A DNA stretch of 62,623 nt from Serratia liquefaciens. GTDB taxonomy: Bacteria > Pseudomonadota > Gammaproteobacteria > Enterobacterales > Enterobacteriaceae. The notes beneath the pieces are model-generated. The model searched no databases. It was not told where the DNA came from and saw only the letters and a program-made list of their open reading frames with translations. The stretch spans positions 1 through 62,623 of the forward strand of contig JAAXZN010000008.1 in assembly GCA_012719855.1 (NCBI GenBank), read 5' to 3'. Shown here one piece after another: positions 40,818 through 50,003 of the stretch. Position numbers and translations under genes: made by a program. The stretch's first letter is position 1; each line of letters starts with the position of its first letter.

Positions 40818-41216
40818 ATGAAAAAATATACCCTGGCGGCATTAATTGCTCTGTGCAGCGCACCGGTTCTGGCTCAGCAAGGCGGGTTCCTCGATCCTGC
40901 GGCACCGCAAACGCACACCCAAAACGCTCAGCAAGGTGGATTCTCCGGCCCTAGCGCCGCGTTGACCACCGTAGACAAGGTCAAATCAATGAGTGATGAC
41001 ACCTGGGTGATGCTGCAAGGCAACATTGAACAACGCGTCGGTGACGACACCTATACCTTCCGCGACGCCAGCGGCACCCTGACGGTGGAGATCGACAGAA
41101 AACGCTGGAACGGTCAGACCATCACCCCGAAAGATAAAGTGCAGTTGGAAGGGAAAGTGGATAAGGACTGGAGCAGTGTGGAAGTCGATGTGAAAACCAT
41201 CAAAAAACTGCCTTAA
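40818..41216 (+). CDS. ygiW: OB-fold stress protein YgiW (VisP)
   Basis: Periplasmic OB-fold protein of the YgiW/YdeI family, 132 aa, with a signal peptide (MKKYTLAALIALCSAPVLA|Q). The mature part carries QQGGF twice (residues ~20 and ~41), then DDTWVMLQGNI, DASGTLTVEIDRKRWNG and KDKVQLEGKVDKDWSSVEVDVKTI, near identical in pattern to E. coli YgiW. Salmonella VisP binds peptidoglycan and links to stress and virulence. In E. coli it sits beside qseBC; here it stands between yfeZ and ypeA without a two-component system, yet retains the matching box upstream. Confidence 0.9.
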   Translation: MKKYTLAALIALCSAPVLAQQGGFLDPAAPQTHTQNAQQGGFSGPSAALTTVDKVKSMSDDTWVMLQGNIEQRVGDDTYTFRDASGTLTVEIDRKRWNGQTITPKDKVQLEGKVDKDWSSVEVDVKTIKKLP

Positions 41217-41223
41217 CGCGCAG

Positions 41224-41251
41224 TTTGGGCGGTGAAGTCTCACCGCCCAAA
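41224..41251. terminator. bidirectional terminator between ygiW and ypeA
   Basis: TTTGGGCGGTGA, loop AGTC, TCACCGCCCAAA: a perfect 12-bp stem between two convergent genes. Confidence 0.85.
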
Positions 41252-41258
41252 ACAACAT

Positions 41259-41684
41259 TCAATATTCCTGATCTTCGATCAGTCGCTTGCCCAGGCTGGT
41301 AATGCTCTGGATCTCGTAACCGAGTTTCTCGTACATCTCGATCACCGTGTCGTTATCTTCCCGCACCATCAGTTGGATCTTCGGGCAACCGCGTGCGATC
41401 AATTTTTTCTCTAACCGGCTGATCAACGCGTTGGCGATACCGCGTCCGCGATAATCCGGATGCACGCCGAGATAATACGCCGAGCCACGGTGGCCGTCGT
41501 ATCCCCCCATCACCGACCCCACGACTTCCCCGCCCACTTCCGCGACCAGAAACAGATCCGGATCGTGATTCAGTTTGCGCTCAATATCCATCTCGGGATC
41601 GTTCCACGGCCGCAGCAGATCGCAGCGCTCCCACAGGGTAATGACTTCTTCAAAGTCGTCTTGTCGAAATACGCGAATTTCCAT
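41259..41684 (-). CDS. ypeA: GNAT-family acetyltransferase YpeA
   Basis: 141-aa GNAT acetyltransferase. Acetyl-CoA loop [17 protein letters not shown] near residues 83-99 and the conserved [22 protein letters not shown]. Nearly the same as E. coli YpeA along its length. Substrate not known. Upstream region faces amiA. Confidence 0.92.
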   Translation of the reverse strand: MEIRVFRQDDFEEVITLWERCDLLRPWNDPEMDIERKLNHDPDLFLVAEVGGEVVGSVMGGYDGHRGSAYYLGVHPDYRGRGIANALISRLEKKLIARGCPKIQLMVREDNDTVIEMYEKLGYEIQSITSLGKRLIEDQEY

Positions 41685-41826
41685 CGATGTTCGCCGCTGT
41701 TAATTAAGATGTTTATCTGATTATCGCGGGATTATTCACTTACGCAATATCAAACTGCGATTTCCCCGGGCAATAATGCAGAAATCCCCGGTAACCCGCG
41801 TAATAAATGGACATAGTTATCCGGTC

Positions 41827-41845
41827 GATTAATGATTATCAATAC
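41827..41845 (+). promoter_or_regulatory. possible Fur-like site before amiA-hemF
   Basis: GATTAATGATTATCAATAC contains one good half-site (ATTATCA) and a weak second half. It lies about 45-60 bases before amiA. Support is modest. Confidence 0.3.
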
Positions 41846-41889
41846 GATATAACGTCGCAAAATAGAATTTGTCGATGGAGCGTAGCGTT

Positions 41890-42777
41890 ATGAAAAAGCA
41901 GGTTAATCCCTTCCTCAATTTTAAACCGCTCTCCGTTTCCCCCACGCGGCGCCAATTACTGCTCTCCGGCCTGGCGCTGGTGCTGCTCGGCAGCAAAAGC
42001 CAAACGGCCCAGGCCGAAACCGGCGGCATGCTGCGCAAGCAACACGCTAAAACCGCACCCAAACCCAGCGGCAGCAAAAGGTTGGTGATGATCGATCCCG
42101 GTCACGGCGGTATCGATTCGGGCGCCGTCGGCAGAGAAGGTTCTCAGGAAAAACACGTGGTGCTGGAGATTGCCAACCACGTGCGTCGCATTCTGCACGA
42201 GCAGGAACACGTTGAAGTGCGCCTGACGCGGGAAGAAGACGAATTTATCCCCCTGTTTCAGCGGGTAGAGATTGCCCACCAGCATCAGGCCGACCTGTTT
42301 ATCTCTATCCATGCCGACGGCTTTACCAGCCCGGAAGCCTCCGGTGCCTCAGTGTTTGCCCTGTCCAATCGCGGTGCCAGCAGCGCCATGGCGCGTTATC
42401 TGTCCAATCGCGAAAATGCCGCCGATGACGTGGCCGGCGGCAAATACAAAAACCAGGACAACTATCTGCAGCAGGTGCTGTTCGACCTGGTGCAAACCGA
42501 TACCATCAACAACAGCCTGACGCTCGGCCGCCACGTGCTCGGCCAGATCCGTCCGGTGCATCACCTGCACAGCAACAGCACCGAACAAGCGGCATTCGCG
42601 GTGCTGAAATCCCCGTCGATTCCGTCGGTACTGGTCGAAACCTCGTTCATCACCAATCCGGCGGAAGAACGCCTGCTTGGCACCACCGCATTCCGCGAGA
42701 AAATCGCCCGCGCCATCGCCGACGGCGTGATCAGTTTCTTCAGCTATTACGATTCACACCAACGAAAACCCGGCTGA
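41890..42777 (+). CDS. amiA: N-acetylmuramoyl-L-alanine amidase AmiA
   Basis: Periplasmic zinc amidase that cleaves peptide stems from peptidoglycan during daughter-cell separation. 295 aa from the ATG at 41890. A twin-arginine signal is visible (TRRQLLLSGLALVLLG), as in E. coli AmiA. Catalytic domain (residues ~70-285) with DPGHGGIDSGA, EKHVVLEIA, SIHADGF and the late VETSFITNPAEE. In-frame upstream starts at 41869 (TTG) and 41875 are possible. Followed by hemF in the same direction after 69 bases. Confidence 0.94.
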   Translation: MKKQVNPFLNFKPLSVSPTRRQLLLSGLALVLLGSKSQTAQAETGGMLRKQHAKTAPKPSGSKRLVMIDPGHGGIDSGAVGREGSQEKHVVLEIANHVRRILHEQEHVEVRLTREEDEFIPLFQRVEIAHQHQADLFISIHADGFTSPEASGASVFALSNRGASSAMARYLSNRENAADDVAGGKYKNQDNYLQQVLFDLVQTDTINNSLTLGRHVLGQIRPVHHLHSNSTEQAAFAVLKSPSIPSVLVETSFITNPAEERLLGTTAFREKIARAIADGVISFFSYYDSHQRKPG

Positions 42778-42795
42778 TACTGCCAGCCACGGTGA

Positions 42796-43766
<971 letters not shown>

Positions 43767-43767
<1 letters not shown>

Positions 43768-44222
43768 TGCAGATTTGGGTCGATGCGGACGCCTGTCCCA
43801 ACGTGATCAAAGAAGTGCTGTTTCGCGCGGCGGATCGTACCGCCATGTCGGTAACGCTGGTCGCCAACCAACCGCTGAGGACGCCGCCCTCCAGGCATAT
43901 TCACACCCTGCAGGTGGCGGCCGGTTTTGACGTGGCGGATAACGAAATCGTGCGCCGCTGCGAGAAAGGCGATCTGGTGATCACCGCCGATATTCCGCTG
44001 GCCGCCGAAGTGATCGAAAAAGGCGCGGTGGCGCTGAACCCTCGCGGTGAGCGCTATACGCCGGACACCATTCGTGAACGCCTGAACATGCGCGACTTTA
44101 TGGACACCCTGCGCTCCAGCGGTATCCAGACCGGCGGCCCGAATACGCTGAACCAGCGCGACCGTCAGCAGTTCGCCAACGAGCTGGACAAGTGGTTGCA
44201 GCAGGCAAAACGGGCGCAGTGA
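43767..44222 (+). CDS. yaiI: YaiI/YqxD family protein (UPF0178)
   Basis: 151 aa from the ATG at 43767, which shares a base with the hemF stop and follows GGAGCC. The family begins [15 protein letters not shown], with acidic residues resembling a PIN/nuclease-like core; later [16 protein letters not shown] and LNPRGERYT. Function not established. In E. coli yaiI lies elsewhere; here it is tied to hemF. Confidence 0.88.
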
Positions 44223-44232
44223 TTACGCCCGT
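44210..44232. repeat. 23-base hairpin repeat, copy 1
   Basis: ACGGGCGCAGTG then ATTACGCCCGT; it spans the yaiI stop codon. It differs by one base from copy 2 at 44363-44385 and forms a GGGCG/CGCCC hairpin. Confidence 0.7.
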
Positions 44233-44317
44233 CAGGCTGCTGATAAAGTCCTTTGCGGTTAAAAGTTCTGCTTTCAGTGCTCATAAAAACAAAGAATTAT
44301 GTCTTCAGGTTTTCCCC

Positions 44318-44349
44318 AAACACCCGAAAACCCCGTTTTTCGGGTGTTT
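44318..44349. terminator. bidirectional terminator between yaiI and the TonB receptor gene
   Basis: AAACACCCGAAAA, loop CCCCG, TTTTTCGGGTGTTT. A-rich and T-rich flanks make it work in both directions between convergent genes. Confidence 0.85.
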
Positions 44350-44362
44350 GCCATCAATCTAA

Positions 44363-44385
44363 ACGGGCGCAGTGATTGCGCCCGT
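44363..44385. repeat. 23-base hairpin repeat, copy 2
   Basis: ACGGGCGCAGTG then ATTGCGCCCGT, with a perfect GGGCGCA/TGCGCCC stem. It follows the receptor gene on the minus strand and may act as its terminator. Confidence 0.7.
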
Positions 44386-44392
44386 ACTCCAC

Positions 44393-46633
44393 TTAGAATC
44401 GCACCTCCCCGCCGAAGATATAGGTTCGGCCGCGGGCGGTGTTGGTCGGTGAGAAGTCTCTAGACTGCGATGGCAGGGAATTCATCTTGTTCAACGCATC
44501 GGAATAGTCTTTGTCCATCAGGTTCTGTACGCTGAATTTCAACAGCAGATTACGGTTGAATTGATAGGTGCTGTACAGATCGATAATCGTCGGGATATGC
44601 GGCGCAGGCTCTTTCAACAATTGCTCATTTTCGTCGACGTTCGAATCAGGTGAAAGACGTACCGCTTTGCCGGTGTACTTTATCAGCCCGCCCAACGTCA
44701 GCTTTTCATCCAACAGACGCACCCCGCTGTCCAGCGTGAAATACATCTCCGGGAGTTCGGTGACATCCCCCGCGCCAAACACATTGCTGGCCTGATTGGT
44801 GGGTTGGCTGGTGTGCTCTTTGCTCAGAGAGAGTTTGGTGTAGGCAAAACCGGCGTCATACATTGCCTCCACTTCCACCCCGCGTGTTCTGACCGGCTCA
44901 TAAGCATTGCTGTACATGGTCATACTGACATTCACATCGGCGTTATCCCACTCTTCCTGCGTCGCCTGGGATCGGTTGCACTTCTGGCGATTGCTGCACA
45001 CCATGTAACTCTGGCTGGAAATGTAATTTTTGATTTTTGATTCAAAATACACCGCTTTCAGCTGGAAGCTGTCCTGCTTGAACAACAGGTCATGAGCATT
45101 GGCGTTGAAGCCGGCCTGGTAGGTTTCGGCGGTTTCGCCCTTCAGGAACGGGTTCATCGACTGCCCGCCGCTGTTGGCGAAGAACACCTCCTGAATATTC
45201 GGCCCGCGCATCGACTTGCTGTAGCTGACAAACGGCTGCAACCATGGCGTCACCTGCGCCGACAACAGCACCGACGGATTAAAACCGTGCTCTTTCAAAT
45301 TGATATTGCTGGCCCCCTGCGGGAAGCAGGCCACGCGATCATCACAGGCCGGTTTATAGCCGGAAATGTCATAGGAGCTGTAGTTCAGATCAAAGTTGCT
45401 CTGCCAGATGCCGTAGTTAAGCTGCAGCCCACTGTAAAGGCTGGCGATATTTTGTTTACCCGCGATCCCCACCGGAGAACTTTCGGCCTGGTTATCATCG
45501 GTCACCAGCCCGGAAGCGTGCTTCTTATATTCGTTACGAATCAGCTTGCCACCATAGCTGAAGGCAAAATCGACCTCCTGCAGGCTGAAACGGCTGGTGT
45601 TATTGACGTCCAGCGCGTCCGAGATATTTTTCGCCTTGCTGTCGCTAAACCCTGCCATATTGTCAGACATAAAATTCTGCTCACCGCGGCTGGTACTGGC
45701 TGTCAGGTTAAAATCAATCAGCTCGGAGAAAGGCGCATAGTGATATTTAATATAGAAGTCATTACTGTCGATATGACGGCGGGTTATTTTATTCTGGTAG
45801 GTCCTGGCCGACAGTTCGATACTATTAAAAGCGTCTGGCTTAATATCGACTTTGAATAACTGGGATTTAGGGTTCTGTCGGTAGGTTTTATCAACGTTGA
45901 ATTCTTCACTGTCAAAACCCGAACCGTTCTTGTAATTAGACGTGATGGAACTGCCGCTGATGGCCGCCATTGCCCCCAGGCTGCCGCCTTCGCCAAAGGC
46001 GCTGGTTTTCCCGCCCACGGCAATCATGCCGCTGCGGCCGATGCCGTTATTGCCGACGGAAAATTTGGTGCGCACGCCAAAGGGATTATCCGAAAACACC
46101 ACGTCATCCACCCCCAGGGTGCGGAAGTTGGCGCTGCCTGCCAAAGCATTCACTCCGGCGGAGCCTGTTGCATTCCCACGCGCTACATCAACGCCGACGA
46201 TAAAATTGGGATCGATCAGTGCACCAAACTGGCTGGTGGGTAAACCGCCATGTGCTGCATCGCTCGGCGAACTGCCGTAGTAGGTCTGGGTAATGCCATC
46301 CACCATGGTATTAACCCGGCCAAAACCGCTCATGCCGCGAATATTGACGCTAACCGATCCCTGGCCCGGATCGATTTGGGTATAGGTGCCCGGCATGCTG
46401 CGCAAAATGCTGTCTACCGATTCGAGGTTCTTATTTTCCCCTCGTGAACTGAAGGCACCCGGTTTTTCCAACGCCTCCTTTTCGCTACGGTCGCTTTCCG
46501 TCGCGGCCGAAACGTTCAACGGGCTAAACACCACTTTGCCGTTGCCATTGTCCGCCCCATCCTGCGCAGCCGTCGCCGTCCCGCTCAGCGCTATTCCCGC
46601 ACCGATCAGGCTTACCAGTAATTTAATTTTCAT
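44393..46633 (-). CDS. TonB-dependent outer-membrane receptor, ligand unknown
   Basis: 746-aa outer-membrane receptor: signal peptide (MKIKLLVSLIGAGIALSGTATA|A), a TonB-box-like VVFSPLNVSA near residues 34-43, a plug domain with LRSMPGTYTQI, VNIRGMSGFGRVNTMVDGITQ and ALAGSANFRTLGVDDV, then a barrel ending in F. The plug resembles receptors of the hemoprotein/HasR type. However, the region SMRGPNIQEVFFANSGG..NPFLKGE, which corresponds to the FRAP-NPNL boxes of heme receptors, has no histidine between the boxes, so heme as ligand is not assured. Two CXXXXXC-like cysteine pairs (CDDRVAC, CSNRQKC) lie in the extracellular loops. It follows an exported oligopeptidase gene and a tonB gene on the same strand, with an ERIC element between. 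No Fur box was found in the 75 bases directly before it. Confidence 0.85.
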   Translation of the reverse strand: MKIKLLVSLIGAGIALSGTATAAQDGADNGNGKVVFSPLNVSAATESDRSEKEALEKPGAFSSRGENKNLESVDSILRSMPGTYTQIDPGQGSVSVNIRGMSGFGRVNTMVDGITQTYYGSSPSDAAHGGLPTSQFGALIDPNFIVGVDVARGNATGSAGVNALAGSANFRTLGVDDVVFSDNPFGVRTKFSVGNNGIGRSGMIAVGGKTSAFGEGGSLGAMAAISGSSITSNYKNGSGFDSEEFNVDKTYRQNPKSQLFKVDIKPDAFNSIELSARTYQNKITRRHIDSNDFYIKYHYAPFSELIDFNLTASTSRGEQNFMSDNMAGFSDSKAKNISDALDVNNTSRFSLQEVDFAFSYGGKLIRNEYKKHASGLVTDDNQAESSPVGIAGKQNIASLYSGLQLNYGIWQSNFDLNYSSYDISGYKPACDDRVACFPQGASNINLKEHGFNPSVLLSAQVTPWLQPFVSYSKSMRGPNIQEVFFANSGGQSMNPFLKGETAETYQAGFNANAHDLLFKQDSFQLKAVYFESKIKNYISSQSYMVCSNRQKCNRSQATQEEWDNADVNVSMTMYSNAYEPVRTRGVEVEAMYDAGFAYTKLSLSKEHTSQPTNQASNVFGAGDVTELPEMYFTLDSGVRLLDEKLTLGGLIKYTGKAVRLSPDSNVDENEQLLKEPAPHIPTIIDLYSTYQFNRNLLLKFSVQNLMDKDYSDALNKMNSLPSQSRDFSPTNTARGRTYIFGGEVRF

Positions 46634-46708
46634 AGGTCCCCAGAAATAACCAAAAAGATTTTATGGCCGACAATGCCCAGCATAAAGCCCGCCGAAATCG
46701 ACGGTAAA

Positions 46709-46834
46709 TATACCCGTCATCTTTCAAGTTGCAGCGTTGTTACCTGCACTCGCTCACCCCAGTTACTTACTAAAGTAAGCGCCTGGGGATGAGCGAGCTG
46801 GCCGCCTAGCTGCAATTTAAAAGCTATAGGGTAT
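46709..46834. repeat. ERIC element
   Basis: About 126 bases, the length of an intact ERIC. Ends are inverted (ATACCC ... GGGTAT), and the centre shows the ERIC core: CGCTCACCCCAG...TTACT facing AGTAAGCGCCTGGGG. These match the well-known ERIC1R and ERIC2 primer regions apart from a few bases. It lies between the oligopeptidase and receptor genes and could be transcribed as a long hairpin affecting mRNA of either. Confidence 0.9.
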
Positions 46835-46890
46835 TTATTTTTTTATTATTTTAATAAGCCGCCGGGTTTATTGCCCGGCGGCCAGAAGGG

Positions 46891-49023
46891 TTATTTGCGT
46901 GCTTTCTGATCCACCGCCAAAATAAAGCTGTATTCCAGGGCGCTATTTTCCAGCCGCGTCAGACGGCCCGATTTGCCGCCGTGCCCGGCCGTCATATCGG
47001 TGGCCAGCAGCAGCAGTGAATCCCCCTGTTTAAAGCGACGCAGTTTGGCCACCCATTTTGCCGGTTCCCAATATTGCACCTGCGAATCATACAGGCCGCT
47101 GGTCACCAACAGGTTCGGGTACGCCTGCTTGCGCACGTTGTCATAGGGGCTATAAGACTTCATCAGCGCATAGGCTTCTGGTTGATTAGGGTTGCCCCAC
47201 TCTTCATATTCCCCGACGGTCAGTGGAATGCTGTCGTCAAGCATGGTGGTCAAAACATCCACAAAAGGCACCTGCGCCACCACCGCGTTATACAGCTGCG
47301 GCGCCTGATTGATAACCGCGCCCATCAACAACCCCCCGGCGCTACCGCCCATGGCGTAGATACGCCCCGGTTGGCCGTACCCCTGTTTAATCAACGCCTG
47401 GGTGGCATCGATAAAGTCGCTGAAGGTGTTGGGTTTATGGGTCAGTTTGCCCTGTTGATACCAGTTCTGCCCCAGCTCACCGCCGCCACGCACGTGGATC
47501 AGCGCATAAACAAAACCGCGATCCAGTAAACTGATGCGGTTGGCGCTGAAGGCCGGATCCATACTCATGCCGTAAGCGCCATAGCCGTACACCAGCAGCG
47601 GACTGTGTCCCGGTTTGAACATCGCACGGTTGTAGACCAGCGAGACTGGCACCTTCACACCGTCACGCGCGCTGATCCATACCCGTTCACTGTGGTACTG
47701 GCTGGGATCAACCCCTTTAACTTCCTGCTGTTTCAACAGGGTACGAGTGCCTTTATCAAGATCCCATTCGTAGGTGCTGGTCGGCGTGGTCATCGCCGAA
47801 TAGCCGTAGCGCAGGTGTTGATTGTCCGGATCGGGGTTATAGCCCAGCCAGGCCATGTAGCTGGCGTCATCGAACGGAATGCTGCGCTGGGTTTTGCCGT
47901 CCCAACTGATTTGCCGTAGCTGCACCAGGCCGTCGTCGCGCTCTTTCACCACCAGCCAGTCGCGGAACAGGGTGAAGCCTTCGACCTCACGTTTTTCCTG
48001 CGGCGCAATCAGCGTCTGCCACGGTTTATCGAGCGCTGCGGTGTGATACAGACCAAAATGCGGGCTTTGGTGATTGGAGCGCAAATAGAACTCGCCGCGA
48101 TAATGGTCGAGGTAATATTCATGGCCGTTCTTGCGAGCGGCAAACAGCACCGGCGCCTTCAGCGGTTGGTTGGCATCGATCAGCCGCGCCTCAGAGGTAG
48201 TGTTGCCGCTGACGGTAATAATGACGTAGTCGCGGGAGGAGGAATGGGCCAGGCTCAGATAAAACGCCGCGTCATTTTCCTGATACACCAGTTTATCGTC
48301 CGCGACCGGCGTGCCGAACTGATGGCGATAAACCTGATACGGCAACAGGGTTTGCGGATGGTTGCGAATATAAAACAGCGTCTTGCCATCGTTGGCCCAC
48401 ACCATGTCGCCAGAGGTATTCTCAATCACTTCCGGTGCCCATTTCTCGCTGTCGACATTACGCAACGAAATACGGTACTGCCTGCGCCCCTGGTAATCTT
48501 CGGCGATCGCCATACGCTGATTGTCCTGGCTGATCTCCAGGCCGCCGACGCGGTAGTAAGCCTGCCCTACCGCGCGCTGGTTGGCATCCAGCAAGGTTTG
48601 CCATGGCGCATCGGCAGTAAGAGCCTGACGCTGGTACAGAGCAAAATCCTTGCCCGCTGCATAGCTTTCCTGATAGCGATAGCCGTTCAGTTGATAAGGC
48701 ACCGAGCGATCTTCCGGGCTCATGCGGCCCAGCATTTCCTGGTACAGCGTATCGCGCAGTTTTTTGTACGGCTGCATCATCTGTTCGGTGTAATGGTTTT
48801 CCGCCGTCAAATAATCCAGCATCTTTTTATTCTGGCGGCTGTCGTCGCGTAGCCAATAGTAATCGTCCACCCGGGTTTCACCCTGGGCGGTCAATTTTTT
48901 CGGGATGATTTCCGCACTGGGAGCCTGCGGTGCCGCCTGAACGGCCTGGCCCATTAAGCTTAATGAAATCACGACAGAGGTTGCCGCACGCCAACAACGG
49001 CCCGGCAAAAGTGGATATTTCAT
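46891..49023 (-). CDS. exported oligopeptidase B (prolyl oligopeptidase family)
   Basis: Serine peptidase of family S9A, 710 aa, resembling E. coli PtrB (686 aa, cytosolic) over the whole length: DDYYWLRDDSRQ, a seven-blade propeller domain (~100-430), then the hydrolase domain. Catalytic triad by position: S561 in GGSAGG, D646 in GLYDSQ, H681 in AGHGGKSGR. Unlike PtrB it begins with a clear signal peptide (MKYPLLPGRCWRAATSVVIS.. ending at VQA|AP, about 30 residues), placing it in the periplasm. The family cleaves small peptides after basic residues. It sits 77 bases after the tonB-like gene, so the two probably share a Fur-controlled transcript. A link to processing of peptide-containing iron ligands is inference. 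Confidence 0.92.
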   Translation of the reverse strand: MKYPLLPGRCWRAATSVVISLSLMGQAVQAAPQAPSAEIIPKKLTAQGETRVDDYYWLRDDSRQNKKMLDYLTAENHYTEQMMQPYKKLRDTLYQEMLGRMSPEDRSVPYQLNGYRYQESYAAGKDFALYQRQALTADAPWQTLLDANQRAVGQAYYRVGGLEISQDNQRMAIAEDYQGRRQYRISLRNVDSEKWAPEVIENTSGDMVWANDGKTLFYIRNHPQTLLPYQVYRHQFGTPVADDKLVYQENDAAFYLSLAHSSSRDYVIITVSGNTTSEARLIDANQPLKAPVLFAARKNGHEYYLDHYRGEFYLRSNHQSPHFGLYHTAALDKPWQTLIAPQEKREVEGFTLFRDWLVVKERDDGLVQLRQISWDGKTQRSIPFDDASYMAWLGYNPDPDNQHLRYGYSAMTTPTSTYEWDLDKGTRTLLKQQEVKGVDPSQYHSERVWISARDGVKVPVSLVYNRAMFKPGHSPLLVYGYGAYGMSMDPAFSANRISLLDRGFVYALIHVRGGGELGQNWYQQGKLTHKPNTFSDFIDATQALIKQGYGQPGRIYAMGGSAGGLLMGAVINQAPQLYNAVVAQVPFVDVLTTMLDDSIPLTVGEYEEWGNPNQPEAYALMKSYSPYDNVRKQAYPNLLVTSGLYDSQVQYWEPAKWVAKLRRFKQGDSLLLLATDMTAGHGGKSGRLTRLENSALEYSFILAVDQKARK

Positions 49024-49100
49024 AGTCCCTCACGATGGTTTTACATCGGCAACGCCTTCTTTTGTTTCAGCAAACAAAAGGCCGCTGCCGTCGGCATAAA

Positions 49101-49901
49101 CTATTGGACGGCGTTGAACGCCGCCAGATTAAAATCAATCGGCATCGTCACCCGAACCTTGTCCTGCTGAAGCATCTCAACCGGTGGCTGCGGCAAGGGC
49201 TGCGCCCGAGTCACCACCGACAGCGCCTCCCGATCCAGCGAGGCGGTGCCTGACGACGCCTGCAATCTCAAATCAGACACCCGCCCCAGCGCATCCACCG
49301 TGAAGGTCACCTGCGGCATGCCGCTACGACGACGGCGCTGCGCATCTGGCGGATAACGCTTGATGCGATTCAACTGCCCCTTTACCTGGCTTTCCCACGA
49401 CAGCTTGGCCTGCAGCTGACTGGCAGAATCGCTGCTCAGCGGCGCCGCCGCCTGCTGGGCAATATTCAACGCTTTCGGTGCGGCGGCGCTGGAAGCGGCG
49501 GCACGTTTAGTCTCTTTCGCCTGCTCCTCCGGCTTTGGCTGGGCTTTCTGCGGCGGTCGCCGCTCAGTTCGCTTTTTTTCAGCCACGGCAATCTTGGTGT
49601 TTTCAGCCCGCGCCAACTTCGGCAAATCGGGTTGTTCCTGCTGTTCGGCCGGCTGTGCCGCGGAGGATTGCGCCTGCTGTATACCTAAGGGTAAGGGTTT
49701 GGGGCTTTCCGGCGCTTCAATCTGCGCGGCCCAGCTCATCATCACCGCCGGAGGCGGCAATGACATCGGCGGCAGCGACCGTAGCGGCCAGTAAAACAAC
49801 AGCACCAGCGCCACATGTGCCGCGATAGCGCACAAAAAACCGCGCGCCCAGCTTGGTTGCGGCATCGCAGGGGCCGAAAAAGAGAAAGACTGACTTAGCA
49901 T
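49101..49901 (-). CDS. TonB family protein (second TonB)
   Basis: Energy transducer for outer-membrane receptors, 266 aa. One N-terminal transmembrane helix (about residues 20-38) that includes the conserved histidine (AIAAHVALVLL), a long Pro/Lys/Ala/Glu-rich periplasmic stretch (~45-165), and a C-terminal TonB domain (RYPPDAQRR, then MPQVTFTVDALGRVSDLRL). In size and layout it resembles HasB-type TonB paralogs dedicated to one receptor. The Fur box at 49947-49965 lies 46 bases before its start. Likely partner: the receptor at 44393-46633. Confidence 0.9.
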   Translation of the reverse strand: MLSQSFSFSAPAMPQPSWARGFLCAIAAHVALVLLFYWPLRSLPPMSLPPPAVMMSWAAQIEAPESPKPLPLGIQQAQSSAAQPAEQQEQPDLPKLARAENTKIAVAEKKRTERRPPQKAQPKPEEQAKETKRAAASSAAAPKALNIAQQAAAPLSSDSASQLQAKLSWESQVKGQLNRIKRYPPDAQRRRRSGMPQVTFTVDALGRVSDLRLQASSGTASLDREALSVVTRAQPLPQPPVEMLQQDKVRVTMPIDFNLAAFNAVQ

Positions 49902-49946
49902 AGGGACATTAGATTACTTAATTGCGAATGATTGCAGATCACATTT

Positions 49947-49965
49947 GCTAATGATAATCATTTGT
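49947..49965 (-). promoter_or_regulatory. Fur box before the tonB-like gene
   Basis: GCTAATGATAATCATTTGT matches the Fur consensus at 15 of 19 positions, with an unbroken core TAATGATAATCATT. Confidence 0.88.
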
Positions 49966-50003
49966 AATTATTATTAACAGCCCTTTTCACTGCCTTAACA
50001 CAT

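Noticed and set aside
44393..46633. Call of the receptor as HasR
   Set aside because: It is about 150 residues shorter than HasR and no hasA, hasD or hasE genes are nearby.
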